Assembly (NCBI GenBank): GCA_010672785.1
Contig: JAAHFX010000009.1
Coordinates: 214,516 to 278,515 of the forward strand
Reading direction: 5' to 3'
Source of the DNA: Sphaerospermopsis sp. SIO1G1
Lineage (GTDB): Bacteria; Cyanobacteriota; Cyanobacteriia; Cyanobacteriales; Nostocaceae
Length of the DNA: 64,000 nucleotides
Part shown: piece by piece, positions 34,301-42,883 of the stretch
Layout of the letters: every line of letters starts with the position of its first letter
How positions within the stretch are numbered: position 1 is the first letter of the stretch
The notes under the pieces: model-generated
Database searches by the model: none
The model's input: only the letters and a program-made list of their open reading frames with translations
Told to the model about the DNA's origin: nothing
Translations under genes and position numbers: made by a program

Positions 34301-35569
34301 CTAGAAATTTTTTATGAACCGGTTAATTTACGAATACTGATTTTAGAAGTTGTGCAAATATTTCAAACTAGTGCTAATAGTAAACATATTAATCTAGAAT
34401 TCGACATTGACGAGAGATTACCTGAAGCAATTTATGTTGATGAAGTGCGGTTAAAACAAATTCTGTTTAATGTTGTGGGAAATGCTGTTAAGTTTACAGA
34501 CACAGGATTTATCAAGATATATATTCGTTCCCAGCATTATCGAATAGATACAGAAGCAAAAATCTGGTTAGAGATTTCTGTTCAAGATACAGGTATTGGT
34601 ATTAGTCGTGAACAACAAAACAGTATTTTTGAAGCATTTATTCAAAGTTCGGGAAAAAATGATCGTAAATATGGTGGTACTGGTTTAGGATTAACTATAA
34701 CTAAACGACTGATGAATATGATGGGGGGAATAATTACCCTACGCAGTGAGTTAGGAAAAGGTAGCACTTTTACTTTTGTTTTTCCTGCGATTTCTCCAGC
34801 TAATGAATTGCAAGAATTAACTCCCGAATTATCTCTAGATGATGATTTAAACCAGTTTCAGGCGAGTACGATTTTAGCGGTAGATGATATAGCTTCTAAT
34901 AGGAATTTAATTAGTGCCTATTTTTGTAAAACTCATCATCAGATTATTTTAGCTGAAAATGGTCAACAAGCTGTTGATTTATTAAAAAATATTCAACCAG
35001 ATTTGATTTTAATGGATTTTAAAATGCCAATTATGGATGGGAAGGAAGCATCAAAGTATTTGAAAAAAAATGAAAAAACAAAACATATTCCCATTATTAT
35101 TTTGACTGCTTCCTCTCACCCTCAAGATATATATGAACTTGAACAAATATGTCAAAGTTTTCTCTCCAAACCAATTAGTTTGATAAAATTGGTACGGGAA
35201 TTTAAAAAATATTTACCTTTGGCAAAAGATGATAATTTATCTATTCATAAACAGTTGGAATCTTCAGAAAAAATTGATCTAGAATCGCAATTACCAAATA
35301 CTCCTGTGAACCTACCGGAATTGTTAGTCAAATTAAAACAGCAAGAAGAAATAACATGGCCTAGTTTGATAAAAACATTAAAAATGCGGGAAATAAAACA
35401 GTTTATTTCGTTGTTAGCAGGATGGAGTCAAGAACATCAATGTGATATTTTACTAAACTATGTTCATCACTTACAAACGGCTCTTAATAAATTCGATATG
35501 GATGAAATTCCTATGCTGATAGAAAAGTTTCCATCTGTAACCCAAGCAATAGAAACGTTGATTCAGTAG
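31397..35569 (+). CDS. Hybrid sensor histidine kinase: CBS repeats-GAF-PAS-HisKA-HATPase-REC
   Basis: A 1390-aa multidomain sensor. Residues 1-270 hold four CBS-like motifs (e.g. NQPIGIITQATILNIL). Then come a GAF domain (about 310-470), a coiled stretch, and three PAS regions (about 510-880; the last contains VNPRWLALTG). HisKA follows with His912, then HATPase_c with NVVGNAVKFT, DTGIGI and GGTGLGL, and a REC domain (about 1155-1275) with its Asp in LMDFKMP. A ~115-residue helical tail follows. The H-box reads SHEIHTP rather than the usual SHEIRTP. The start was set at ATG 31397, since the frame begins with a TTG two codons earlier. It probably signals energy state (CBS) and light/redox or small molecules (GAF/PAS). 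Confidence 0.92.
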   Translation: MKYFQPLPNQHPHQFIQRNFTTINSQANLRELVQIMSKVSYPNCVLVVENNILIGLLTPRDLVKLTAQQRIFEFIKVGEVITRKLITCQEWEVQDPMKVINLLHQHQIFHLPVVNDQNQPIGIITQATILNILQSINLLNSYTVKEVITENVIYTVPTAKILDLIQMMIYHHVSCIVIGNELTPGNIQPIGIITEKDIINCQNSKFNLRKVTASEVMNYPLFFTHPDDSLWKANQIMNQQNVHHLVVINEHGYLVSVLNQNNILNQQLKILNYQQTSFFKNQNFDLQAQVNDHNHKFKIQSQRNQILADVALRIRSSLSLETILQTTVNEVRQLLNIERTLICQILPQQTGKIIVESVSNPQLSIINQFTEDNCFLENCLNAYQKKYAQVSVDIIPNKFSNCQIECLDRFQSQDTLVVPILIDNSLWGLIIAHICTDMRKWQTDEIEFLQQLSTQVAIAIQQATLLEKVQQKNLKLEAKVAATHQRLENELIRTQQAENALKEREAIVQNFYNFSPMMMGIVELIDNDILNLSSNIAAAKFFGTTPEAMENKLVSELGLEFEYIQNWINHYRNSQITGKPVRFEFQYQHHQYTNGAKKWISITVCYIGLINKNRPRFSYFVHDISDEKFAEAEKVYLSSLLEASLNEIYIFDVKTLQFQYINQGGLKNLGYSLSQMQCMTPVDIKTEFTLAKFKSLLTPLLSGKQGILHLQTIHQRANGSNYPVEIHLQLITLKNKKVFLAVGMDITEHQQTEIALKESEERYKILVTHAPVGIFKADKQGNCLYVNPRWLALTGISLTEAIGKVWTQTLHPDDREKTFQAWNRFIQDGKDFCMEYRFCKPNGEVVWVSGKAIAMDNLDDENIYYLGTIVDITDRKQVEQELHWQNLALEEAKQEAETANQAKSEFLANMSHEIHTPMNAILGFADLLKSEVKEPHLAAYVEAITSSGKNLLTLINDILDLSKIEAGKLEIFYEPVNLRILILEVVQIFQTSANSKHINLEFDIDERLPEAIYVDEVRLKQILFNVVGNAVKFTDTGFIKIYIRSQHYRIDTEAKIWLEISVQDTGIGISREQQNSIFEAFIQSSGKNDRKYGGTGLGLTITKRLMNMMGGIITLRSELGKGSTFTFVFPAISPANELQELTPELSLDDDLNQFQASTILAVDDIASNRNLISAYFCKTHHQIILAENGQQAVDLLKNIQPDLILMDFKMPIMDGKEASKYLKKNEKTKHIPIIILTASSHPQDIYELEQICQSFLSKPISLIKLVREFKKYLPLAKDDNLSIHKQLESSEKIDLESQLPNTPVNLPELLVKLKQQEEITWPSLIKTLKMREIKQFISLLAGWSQEHQCDILLNYVHHLQTALNKFDMDEIPMLIEKFPSVTQAIETLIQ

Positions 35570-35601
35570 CTGATAATTAGCCGTGCAAATAAGTTTTATA
35601 C

Positions 35602-36558
35602 TTAAGAAAATGTAGAGTGTTTAATTACTCGGTTACGCCCTTGATTTTTTGCTTGGTATAATGAGTGATCAGCTCGTTTAAGAATTATATCTATATTTTT
35701 GTCTCCTAAACAATAACTGGAAATACCTATACTAATAGTTATTGATATTTTGTAATCTGCGATTTGAAGATATTGATTTTGAATATTGGTTCTAATTCTT
35801 TCCGCTACTATGTATGCTTCATCTTCGTCAGTTTCTGGCAGTAAAATAACAAACTCTTCTCCACCAAATCTACCAAAGCAGTCTGGTAAACGTAAATTTT
35901 CTTGAACTATTTTGGTCATGAAAATAATTACTTCATCACCTATACTATGACCATAAGTATCATTGACTTTTTTAAAATTATCAATATCTATTAACAGAAT
36001 CGAAAATGCAAAGTTATATCTCTGACTCCGATTCATTTCCTGAGTAGCAATCATAAAAAGATAACGGCGGTTCCAAATACCTGTAAGTGCATCTGTGTTA
36101 GCTAATCTTTCTAGTTCTTGAACTAAAGCTATTTGTTCCTCTAATAGTTGTTTTAGTTTTTGACGAGAATATTTTAATTCTATGTGCATTTTTACTCTAG
36201 CTAACAGTTCAAGTGTGTTAAAAGGTTTGGTAATATAATCAACTGCTCCTTTTTCAAAAGCTGTGAGTAAATGACTTTTTTCGTGACTTGCAGAAAGAAA
36301 AATGATGGGAATGTCTTGAAAGTCTGGGTTAGATGTAATTGTTTCACATACTTCCAAACCATCTATTTCTGGCATCATTAAATCTAATAAAATTAAATCC
36401 GGTTTAGCAGAGTAAACTCTTTTAATTGCTTGATAGCCATTAGAAACTAATGTAACTTCATATCCTTCTTTGTCGAGAATATTAGCCATGACTTGTAAAT
36501 TCATTGTTACATCATCAACTACTAAAATTAAGCAATCTTCTGGGTTAAATAGTTTCAT
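35602..36558 (-). CDS. Response regulator diguanylate cyclase (REC-GGDEF, PleD-like)
   Basis: A 318-aa protein. The receiver domain (1-125) has the acidic pair in VVDDV, the phospho-accepting Asp in LLDLMMP, FLSAS, and Lys in ITKPF. A helical linker precedes the GGDEF domain, whose active site is intact as GGEEF. An inhibitory I-site RxxD (RLPD) lies exactly five residues before GGEEF, so product inhibition by c-di-GMP is expected. It makes c-di-GMP upon phosphorylation. It is convergent with the hybrid kinase (32-bp gap), a plausible but unproven partner. Confidence 0.94.
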   Translation of the reverse strand: MKLFNPEDCLILVVDDVTMNLQVMANILDKEGYEVTLVSNGYQAIKRVYSAKPDLILLDLMMPEIDGLEVCETITSNPDFQDIPIIFLSASHEKSHLLTAFEKGAVDYITKPFNTLELLARVKMHIELKYSRQKLKQLLEEQIALVQELERLANTDALTGIWNRRYLFMIATQEMNRSQRYNFAFSILLIDIDNFKKVNDTYGHSIGDEVIIFMTKIVQENLRLPDCFGRFGGEEFVILLPETDEDEAYIVAERIRTNIQNQYLQIADYKISITISIGISSYCLGDKNIDIILKRADHSLYQAKNQGRNRVIKHSTFS

Positions 36559-37074
36559 AATTTAACTCATCCTATTGATTTATGAAATAAATGTGAAAGA
36601 TTATTGATATTTTCATAACTTTTGATTTTGTTTTTGCATATAATGAGTAAGATAGAATATAGAAGAATATAAGAATTTAGTTTAATTACTGAAATTATGA
36701 TTGTAGGTAGGAAAAATACAAAAAGCAAGAAAAAGATAGAAAGGTTTGAGAAAATGACCCTATACTACAATGTTAAAACATTATATAGGGTTCTATAGAC
36801 AGCAATACTATTGGGCTTTTCCAAGCTTATGCGTAGCTATAATTTTATCAAAAATGAAATTGTTTCTCCTTATTTTCCAAAATGAGATTTTTTTCTCTGT
36901 TGGAGTGGAGACAGATAAAAAAGTACATATATAAAGTAACCTCTAAAAAGGTAATATAGCATATTATCACATTTAGTTGATTGATGGGATTTTACTCAGC
37001 TAATTTTTTAAATATGACAAGTTTTCAATTTATCCATAGCTGATAGCGCTTGTATGTTGCTCTGATAATATTAT
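36559..37074. other. Intergenic AT-rich region, no gene
   Basis: 516 bp between the cyclase promoter side and the permease pseudogene. No frame, RNA fold or repeat array could be supported. ACATTATATAGGGTTCTATAG near 36780 is a weak imperfect palindrome only. Confidence 0.4.
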
Positions 37075-37611
37075 ATGAATAACTGGAACTTCTTCTGGGA
37101 TTACTTACTAGCCAGTTTTCATTTAGCTTTACCCTGAGCTTATCCTAGTCTAGGAGGCTTACATTCTGAACGTTCAGGTATATTAAATATTGCCTGAGAA
37201 GGAATGTTAATAACTGGTGGTTTCATTGATGCAGTAGTTAGTTTTTATTCTGGATCTTCTTGGTTAGGAATATTAGTCACATTAGTTGTTGGTGGATGTG
37301 TGGGATTATTTCACGCTGTTTTGTGCGTCAGTTTATGAGTGAATCATTTAGTTTCTGGTTTAGCAATTAATTTATTAATGTCAGGAATCATATCATTTCT
37401 AGCCAGACTAATATTTTCAGATCAGAGTCGTCAAAGACTACTACAAATTAGACAAATTATGATTCCTGGTTTCAGTGATATTCCTTTAATTGCTAATCTT
37501 TTGTTTGAGCAAGATATTCTATTTTATTTATTATTTGTATTAATTGCATTAATAACATATATAGGATTCCTATTTTATTTTTGAACAGAACTCAGTATAT
37601 ACGTAAATTCT
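37075..37611 (+). pseudogene. Decayed ABC transporter permease (nucleoside/simple-sugar type), four in-frame TGA
   Basis: A single frame from ATG 37075 reads like the second permease of nucleoside/sugar ABC importers: GGLHSERSGILNIA-stop-EGMLITGGF is the family signature, followed by a hydrophobic GILVTLVVGG segment and VNHLVSGLAINLL. In-frame TGA codons fall at 37135, 37195 and 37336. A fourth at 37582 is followed by TELSIYV, again matching family sequence in the same frame. The frame then collapses into a TTCCCTA repeat (37614-37655), and about half the expected ~300 residues is missing. There are no frameshifts, only stops. No partner transporter genes are nearby. Confidence 0.8.
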
Positions 37612-37613
37612 TC

Positions 37614-37655
37614 TTCCCTATTCCCTATTCCCTATTCCCTGTTCCCTGTTCCCTA
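37614..37655. repeat. Heptamer array TTCCCTA/TTCCCTG
   Basis: Six tandem TTCCCTA/TTCCCTG units at the truncated end of the permease pseudogene. Shorter runs of the same unit occur near 11710, 21713, 31010 and 43070. Confidence 0.85.
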
Positions 37656-37707
37656 TCTCTACGAAAATACTTTTACTCCTCACAACAAGCTCCGCTCACA
37701 GCAAACC

Positions 37708-39195
37708 CTAAATATCCAATAAACCATAACGCTTTTGTAAATTTAATAATTCCATTCTAGCCTTTCCCGCATTATCAGCTAAATCTGCAAATTCTACGAA
37801 TCTTTTTAATTCTTTTTTCAGTAAATTCCGTTCTATTTCAATTGCTTCTCTATCTAAAGTTGGTGGTAACACAATCATATCAAAAATTGTCGCTCTTTCT
37901 TTACCAGGGTGAGGACGTAAAACCCTACCACGACGTTGAATAAATTGACGCGGATTACCAGAACTAGATAGAATGACAGCAGTTTGAATAGCAGGAATAT
38001 CTACACCTTCATCTAGACAACGAATTGCTACTAACCCTTGTAATTCGCCATCTTCAAATTGTCTTCTTAAGGTTTCCCTTTCTTGCAGAGAAGTATGAGC
38101 AGTATAGGTACTAATTTTATAACCTAATTCTACTCCTAAAATTTTTGCTACTTCTTTCAGTTGGTGCAGCGATGAACGATGACTATTTTCTTGTGAACCA
38201 TCACTACAATAAAATAATGTATGGCTAGTATCTCTGCGAGTTTGCATTAATTCTTTCAAAGCCACTAATTTATTTTCTGCTGTACCAATTAATCTAGCTC
38301 GTTTAATTAGTAAAGATTTAATATCTTCATTATCTTCTAAATCTAAAATAGCTCCATCTTGTCGTTCTCTATATTTGAGCGATCGCCCAATTCTTTTAGT
38401 AATTTTTAAATAATTAATACTTTCAATTTCTGTCAGTTCTACTAAGATAGGATAATATAAATAATGTACCAATGCACCTTGATTAATAGCATCTTTTAAA
38501 CTAAACTCCGGTTGCAACACAGAACCAAAATAATCAAATAAACTTTGTGTACCCCCTTCATCAAAATATCTTTCTGGAGTTGCAGACAAAGCCAGACGTA
38601 AACCAACATTCCGTGGCAAACTATCCTCTAACTTTGGTGATCCTAAATTATGTGCTTCATCACCAATAATCAGAGTTTTTGGTGGAAAATATTTCAGTTG
38701 AGATTGCAAACCCTCACTTATTAAAGTCGAGTTAGTGGTGATCACCGTGACAAAATTTTGTGAACCTGAACGCAAATTATACAATTGCATTGATAGTTGA
38801 CTTTGCCAAGTCCGTAAATTCTCGAAAGCCAAAATGGGTTGTAAGTTAAATTTCTCACATTCCCTTCCCCATTGACTCACAAGATGACGGTAAGGACACA
38901 CCACCAACAAGATTTGTAAACCTATTTGTTTGTATAATTCACAAGCGATCGCCAAAGCAGTAATAGTTTTACCACTACCTGTAGCCATTTTTAAAGTTCC
39001 CCGACCATGATTAGCGAACCAACTATTAACAGCTTGACGTTGATATTCTCGTAAATGTAGCATATCAGGCATTTTTGGACATCCTGGGGAAGATGACTTA
39101 ACCTGATAAACACCTCCATTTTCACGAACAAAAGGTAACTTTAAGGAAAAAACAGGTGGTTTAATTTTCTGTATTGGCGATCGCGTAAAGTACAT
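37708..39195 (-). CDS. DEAD/DEAH-box superfamily II helicase (XPB/ResIII-like)
   Basis: A 495-aa SF2 helicase. The Q-motif-like LREYQRQAVNSW is followed by Walker A MATGSGKT near residue 70, the DEAH box GDEAHNLG, motif III LSATPER, and C-terminal motifs IAIRCLDEGVDIP and RQFIQRRGRVLRP (motif VI). It resembles cyanobacterial XPB/type III restriction-like helicases. No restriction methyltransferase or other defence partner is adjacent, so a DNA repair or transaction role is as likely. lexA lies upstream on the same strand, 178 bp away with a repeat in between, which hints at (but does not prove) SOS association. Confidence 0.88.
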   Translation of the reverse strand: MYFTRSPIQKIKPPVFSLKLPFVRENGGVYQVKSSSPGCPKMPDMLHLREYQRQAVNSWFANHGRGTLKMATGSGKTITALAIACELYKQIGLQILLVVCPYRHLVSQWGRECEKFNLQPILAFENLRTWQSQLSMQLYNLRSGSQNFVTVITTNSTLISEGLQSQLKYFPPKTLIIGDEAHNLGSPKLEDSLPRNVGLRLALSATPERYFDEGGTQSLFDYFGSVLQPEFSLKDAINQGALVHYLYYPILVELTEIESINYLKITKRIGRSLKYRERQDGAILDLEDNEDIKSLLIKRARLIGTAENKLVALKELMQTRRDTSHTLFYCSDGSQENSHRSSLHQLKEVAKILGVELGYKISTYTAHTSLQERETLRRQFEDGELQGLVAIRCLDEGVDIPAIQTAVILSSSGNPRQFIQRRGRVLRPHPGKERATIFDMIVLPPTLDREAIEIERNLLKKELKRFVEFADLADNAGKARMELLNLQKRYGLLDI

Positions 39196-39208
39196 AAATT
39201 GATAGTTG

Positions 39209-39299
39209 GTAATTCGTAATTCGTAACTCGTAATTCGTAATTCGTAATTCGTAATGCTCCCTTCGGGAGAGCAACGCTTACGTAATTCGTAATTCGTAA
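39209..39299. repeat. GTAATTC heptamer array with one hairpin module
   Basis: Tandem TTCGTAA/GTAATTC units flank a module GTAATGCTCCCTTCGGGAGAGC (39251-39272) that folds as CTCCC/GGGAG. This composite is shared with 10036-10144, 40157-40269 and 44287-44467. Confidence 0.9.
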
Positions 39300-39373
39300 C
39301 TACTAACTAAATTAAGATTCCCACTCACCCCCTCTTCCCCTCTTCCCCTCTTCCCCTCTCCAATCACCAATCC

Positions 39374-39976
39374 CTAATTATAATTCCGCCATACACCTAC
39401 TAAAGAACCTTGTACCTGTACTTGCATTGCAGGAACTTGAATGGGTTGATATTTAGGGTTAGCAGGTTTGAGAGTAACGGTATCTTCCTGAAGGTAAAAA
39501 CGCTTTAAAGTTGTACCATGTCCTTCTACCATAGCAGCAACAATTGTACCATTTTTTAACTGATTAGGTTCAGCTACTGGGCGCAAAAATACCACATCAC
39601 CATCAGCAATTAAATCTTCAATCATGCTATCACCCGTTACCCGCAAAGCATAAGTTTGGGGAGGTAAAGATAAATTAGCTAAATCTAAATGTTCAACTGC
39701 ATCAGTAAAAGGTTCAATTAAACCACCAGCCGCAATAGTTCCTAAAATGGGTACACCATATTTAGTTGCTAAAATACGAATAGTTCTAGCTTTACCTTCA
39801 TCCCAGTCAATATATCCCTTATTGCGTAAATGTTCTAAACGACTTTGAATAGGTGCTGGAGACCTTAAATTCATCGCTTGCATCATCTGGCGAATAGATG
39901 GGGAATGTTGATTGACTCTAATATATTCAACCAACCATTCATATAATTCTTGTTGAACTTCTGTTAGTCTTTCCAT
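39374..39976 (-). CDS. lexA: LexA repressor
   Basis: A 200-aa protein. The N-terminal winged helix (residues 1-65; SPSIRQMMQAM) binds DNA. The self-cleavage Ala-Gly bond is in GTIAAGGLIEPF near residue 82, the nucleophilic serine in TGDSMIED and the general-base lysine in TTLKRFY. All self-cleavage elements are therefore present, which is notable because some cyanobacterial LexA proteins lack them. The stop codon TAG is directly followed by GGATTGG/GGTGATT repeat units and a polypyrimidine CTCTTCCC repeat. Confidence 0.96.
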   Translation of the reverse strand: MERLTEVQQELYEWLVEYIRVNQHSPSIRQMMQAMNLRSPAPIQSRLEHLRNKGYIDWDEGKARTIRILATKYGVPILGTIAAGGLIEPFTDAVEHLDLANLSLPPQTYALRVTGDSMIEDLIADGDVVFLRPVAEPNQLKNGTIVAAMVEGHGTTLKRFYLQEDTVTLKPANPKYQPIQVPAMQVQVQGSLVGVWRNYN

Positions 39977-40358
39977 AGTTTATGAGGGAATAAATTACAA
40001 ATCTCCCTAGAGCATTTGTACTACAAAAATCTTTTATCCACAAGATTTAAGTTAATATTTCCCAATAATTAATAAAGACCTGGAGCGGTATTTACTCGCT
40101 ACTAAGTGATTATTTTAAGTAAATCAACCGATCATGTCAAATTTTTCTGAAAACTGGTAATTTGTAATTCGTAATGCTCCCTATGGCTAACGCCACGCTA
40201 CGCTATCGGGAGAGCTACGCTAACGTAATGCTCCTTTCAGGAGAGCTTCGCTTACGTAATTCGTAATTCAACTCAGACTCCTAGTCACCAATCACCAATC
40301 ACCAGTCACCAATCACCAATCACCAATCACCAATCACCAATCACCAATCACCAATCAC
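39977..40358. other. Intergenic region lexA-argF, mostly repeats
   Basis: The first ~170 bp (39977-40150) is the lexA upstream region. The remainder consists of the two repeat arrays listed separately. No gene is seen. Confidence 0.6.
40157..40269. repeat. GTAATTC composite repeat with hairpin modules
   Basis: GTAATTCGTAATGCTCCC..., an inserted GGCTAACGCCACGCTACG variant, and a second module with GCTCCTTTCAGGAGAGC (hairpin GCTCCT/AGGAGAGC). It belongs to the same family as the arrays at 10036, 39209 and 44287. Confidence 0.88.
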
Positions 40359-40359
40359 C
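40284..40359. repeat. Heptamer array CCAATCA abutting the argF stop codon
   Basis: About ten CCAATCA units with one CCAGTCA. On the argF strand the G of its TAG stop codon is the first base of a GGTGATT unit. Confidence 0.93.
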
Positions 40360-41285
40360 TATTTTTCACTTGCTCCTAAAAGACTAGCTAGTAGAGCTTT
40401 TTGAGCGTGTAACCGATTTTCAGCCTGATCCCAAACTTTGGATTGAGAACCTTCAATTACTTCATCAGTGATCTCTTCACCACGGTGAGCCGGTAGACAG
40501 TGTAGAACAATTGCAGCTGAATCAGCAAGACTTAGTAATTTTTGATTAATTTGATAGGGTTGGAAAATCGGTAACCGATTATTAGCCTCAGTTTCCTGCC
40601 CCATACTTGCCCAAACATCAGTATAAAGAACTTGTGCATCCTTAGCCGCTGCTTCTGCATCATGGGTAAGAATAACTTCAGTTTTACCTGCGGCAATAGT
40701 TCTGGCATTTTCGACAATTTCCGCATCTGGTGCATATCCAGAAGGGAAGGCAATTTTGACATTCATACCAGCCAAAGCGCAACCCAACATCAGAGAATTA
40801 GCGACATTGTTACCATCTCCCACATAAGTTAGGGTTAAGCCCGCCAAAGATCCAAAATTTTCTTGAATTGTCAATAAATCAGCAAGAATTTGACAGGGGT
40901 GTTCTAAATCTGTGAGGGCATTAATTACAGGGATTTTGGCATAATGAGCAAAGGTAGCTAATTCTTGTTGGGCAAAGGTACGAATTGCCAAAATATCTAA
41001 ATAACGATCTAATACCCTAGCTGTATCTTGTATGGGTTCACCACGACTAACTTGTGTTACATTTGGCAGTAAGTCAATTACCTGTCCACCTAATTGATAC
41101 ATTGCTACGGTAAAGCTGACTCTGGTGCGAGTGGAGGCTTTGGAGAATAATAAACCCAATACTTTATTACAATGTAGCTTTAACTTTTGTGATTTAAGTT
41201 GAGTTGCCATTTCCAGAAGTTCTTGCAGTTCTGTGAAACTCAGATCCGCTAAACCTAATAAATCTCTTCCTATCAATCCTGCCAT
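40359..41285 (-). CDS. argF: Ornithine carbamoyltransferase
   Basis: A 308-aa enzyme that makes citrulline from ornithine and carbamoyl phosphate. The carbamoyl-phosphate loop STRTRVSF is at about 53-60, EHPCQILADL is the second signature, and HCLPAHRGEEIT holds the ornithine-site cysteine region. The length is typical, and the Met-Ala-Gly-Leu start is cyanobacterial. It is a cytosolic arginine pathway enzyme, indirectly linked to P-II control of NAG kinase. Its 3' end abuts a heptamer array. It is monocistronic and divergent from tRNA-Thr. Confidence 0.97.
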   Translation of the reverse strand: MAGLIGRDLLGLADLSFTELQELLEMATQLKSQKLKLHCNKVLGLLFSKASTRTRVSFTVAMYQLGGQVIDLLPNVTQVSRGEPIQDTARVLDRYLDILAIRTFAQQELATFAHYAKIPVINALTDLEHPCQILADLLTIQENFGSLAGLTLTYVGDGNNVANSLMLGCALAGMNVKIAFPSGYAPDAEIVENARTIAAGKTEVILTHDAEAAAKDAQVLYTDVWASMGQETEANNRLPIFQPYQINQKLLSLADSAAIVLHCLPAHRGEEITDEVIEGSQSKVWDQAENRLHAQKALLASLLGASEK

Positions 41286-41495
41286 GCTGAAAATTTGTAG
41301 ATAATACAGTAATTATGAATGTACCTCACGTAATCGCGCTTTGCTATCCCAAAAGTTAGGTGTCACCAGAAGCAGGGGTGGAGGGTTTAGGGTGTAGGAG
41401 GTAGGGTGAAAAAATTTTTGTCAAAATACTAGACAAATCTTGAGATTATGCTATGATAGATAATCGTTGAGTGCTTAACAGGCATGATTCAACAC

Positions 41496-41567
41496 GCCAG
41501 CATAGCACAGTGGTAGTGCATCCGACTTGTAATCGGAAGGTCGCGGGTTCAAATCCGGCTGCTGGCT
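41496..41567 (+). tRNA. tRNA-Thr (anticodon UGU)
   Basis: A 72-base cloverleaf with acceptor GCCAGCA/TGCTGGC, D-arm TAGCACAGTGGTAGTGCA, anticodon loop CTTGTAA with anticodon TGT, T-arm GCGGGTTCAAATCCGGC and T as discriminator. It decodes ACA. CCA is not encoded. Confidence 0.97.
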
Positions 41568-41875
41568 TACTCTTGTATTAATATATATTCGCTTGGAGAA
41601 GTGCTTTCATTACATTAGAAAGTAGCAAATAATTTCATCTACTTGCCATAATTTAGTTACGTGCTAAAAAGTGCTGTAAACATTTTATGTTTATTCAGTA
41701 AGCCTTAAGTATTAATTGTGCTTAGTTACTTAGCAGTATCTTGAGAATTTTATGTGTTGGCAAATTGGCATTTTTTTAAGTAAAAATTTACCATAATTAT
41801 CGGGCAATAAGTAAAGGCAAAATTAGTGACAAAATGCTAATTTAGAAGACTATAGTTACATTTTGACATCTACCT
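41568..41875. other. Intergenic region, no gene
   Basis: An AT-rich leader of the exonuclease gene. No frame, repeat array or clear terminator was found after tRNA-Thr. Confidence 0.4.
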
Positions 41876-42781
41876 ATGCCTTATTTGAATACTACTGCGG
41901 AAATCCGTTCACAAATTCCTCGATTTACTCAAGCATCTACTTTGTGGATAGACACAGAAGTGGCTGATTTTACAACTAAAAATCCGCGATTATCTTTAAT
42001 TCAAATATTGAATAATCCCCAAGATATGACAGGGGATGATGTTTATATTTTGGATGTGTTAGATCAGTCAAGTTTGATTACTGATTTCATTGAGCAGATT
42101 ATGTTAAATAGTGCCATTGAGAAGGTTTTTCACAATGCTAATTATGACTTAAAATTGTTGGGTGGGAAAAAGGCTAAAAATGTTACTTGTACTTTAAACA
42201 TGGCCAAGTCAATTCCTTTTCATATTTTACCTTTACCTAATTACCAATTGAAAACTTTGGCAAATTTTTTGTGCAATTTTCATGGAATTGATAAAAAAGA
42301 ACAAGGGAGTGATTGGGGTATACGTCCTTTAACTGATGATCAGTTAGAATATGCCTATTTTGATTGTATTTATTTGGCTCAAGTATATTTAAAGTTACTA
42401 AATTTACAATCTGATATTACTAAAGATCCAACGCAAGAAGATTTATCTACTCTTTCTCAAGCATATATTGCAGTTGAACAGAAACGGAAGTTGATAAATT
42501 CTGAATTTGATTATTTACAAGATAGATTAAAGAAAGCGATGGATATCCAAAATGTATCAGAAACAGATTATTGCAAAATGAGTAGTTCTCAACGTAAATC
42601 TATAAAAGTTGAGTTTGCAGAATTGATGAGAGTCGTAGCAAGTGAAGGAATTAATCTAAATTTTCCGATTACTTTGACGGAGAAGTTAAGAAAGGAATTA
42701 GGTGGAAATTTAGAATTATTAGATGTGGATATTGAAACTACTCAGGTAGTAAGATTATCGGCAAAAGATCAGGAAGAGTAA
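41876..42781 (+). CDS. RNase D-like 3'-5' exonuclease (DEDDy)
   Basis: A 301-aa protein with a DnaQ-like fold. Exo I is LWIDTEVADF (Asp, Glu), Exo II is FHNANYDLKLLGG (Asp), and Exo III is LEYAYFDCIYLAQVY with the Tyr and Asp of the DEDDy class. C-terminal residues 200-301 are helical and do not match a standard HRDC domain. It probably trims structured RNA such as tRNA precursors; a DNA exonuclease role is possible. The stop codon is followed after five bases by a CAGTTAT repeat array. Confidence 0.88.
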   Translation: MPYLNTTAEIRSQIPRFTQASTLWIDTEVADFTTKNPRLSLIQILNNPQDMTGDDVYILDVLDQSSLITDFIEQIMLNSAIEKVFHNANYDLKLLGGKKAKNVTCTLNMAKSIPFHILPLPNYQLKTLANFLCNFHGIDKKEQGSDWGIRPLTDDQLEYAYFDCIYLAQVYLKLLNLQSDITKDPTQEDLSTLSQAYIAVEQKRKLINSEFDYLQDRLKKAMDIQNVSETDYCKMSSSQRKSIKVEFAELMRVVASEGINLNFPITLTEKLRKELGGNLELLDVDIETTQVVRLSAKDQEE

Positions 42782-42786
42782 TTTTT

Positions 42787-42883
42787 TCAGTTATCAGTTA
42801 GCAGTTATCAGTTAGCAGTTATCAGTTATCAGTTATCAATTAGCAGTTATCAGTTATCAATTAGCAGTTATCAGCTATCAGTT
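42787..42883. repeat. Heptamer array CAGTTAT/CAGTTAG
   Basis: About 13 units of CAGTTAT, CAGTTAGC or CAATTAGC type, starting five bases after the stop codon of the exonuclease gene. The same unit follows rimM at 58202. Confidence 0.9.

Noticed and set aside
37075..37611. UGA recoding (Trp or selenocysteine) in the permease frame
   Set aside because: The stop positions correspond to Leu or Arg/Lys in the family rather than Trp or Cys/Sec. The frame is also truncated by a repeat, so decay is simpler.
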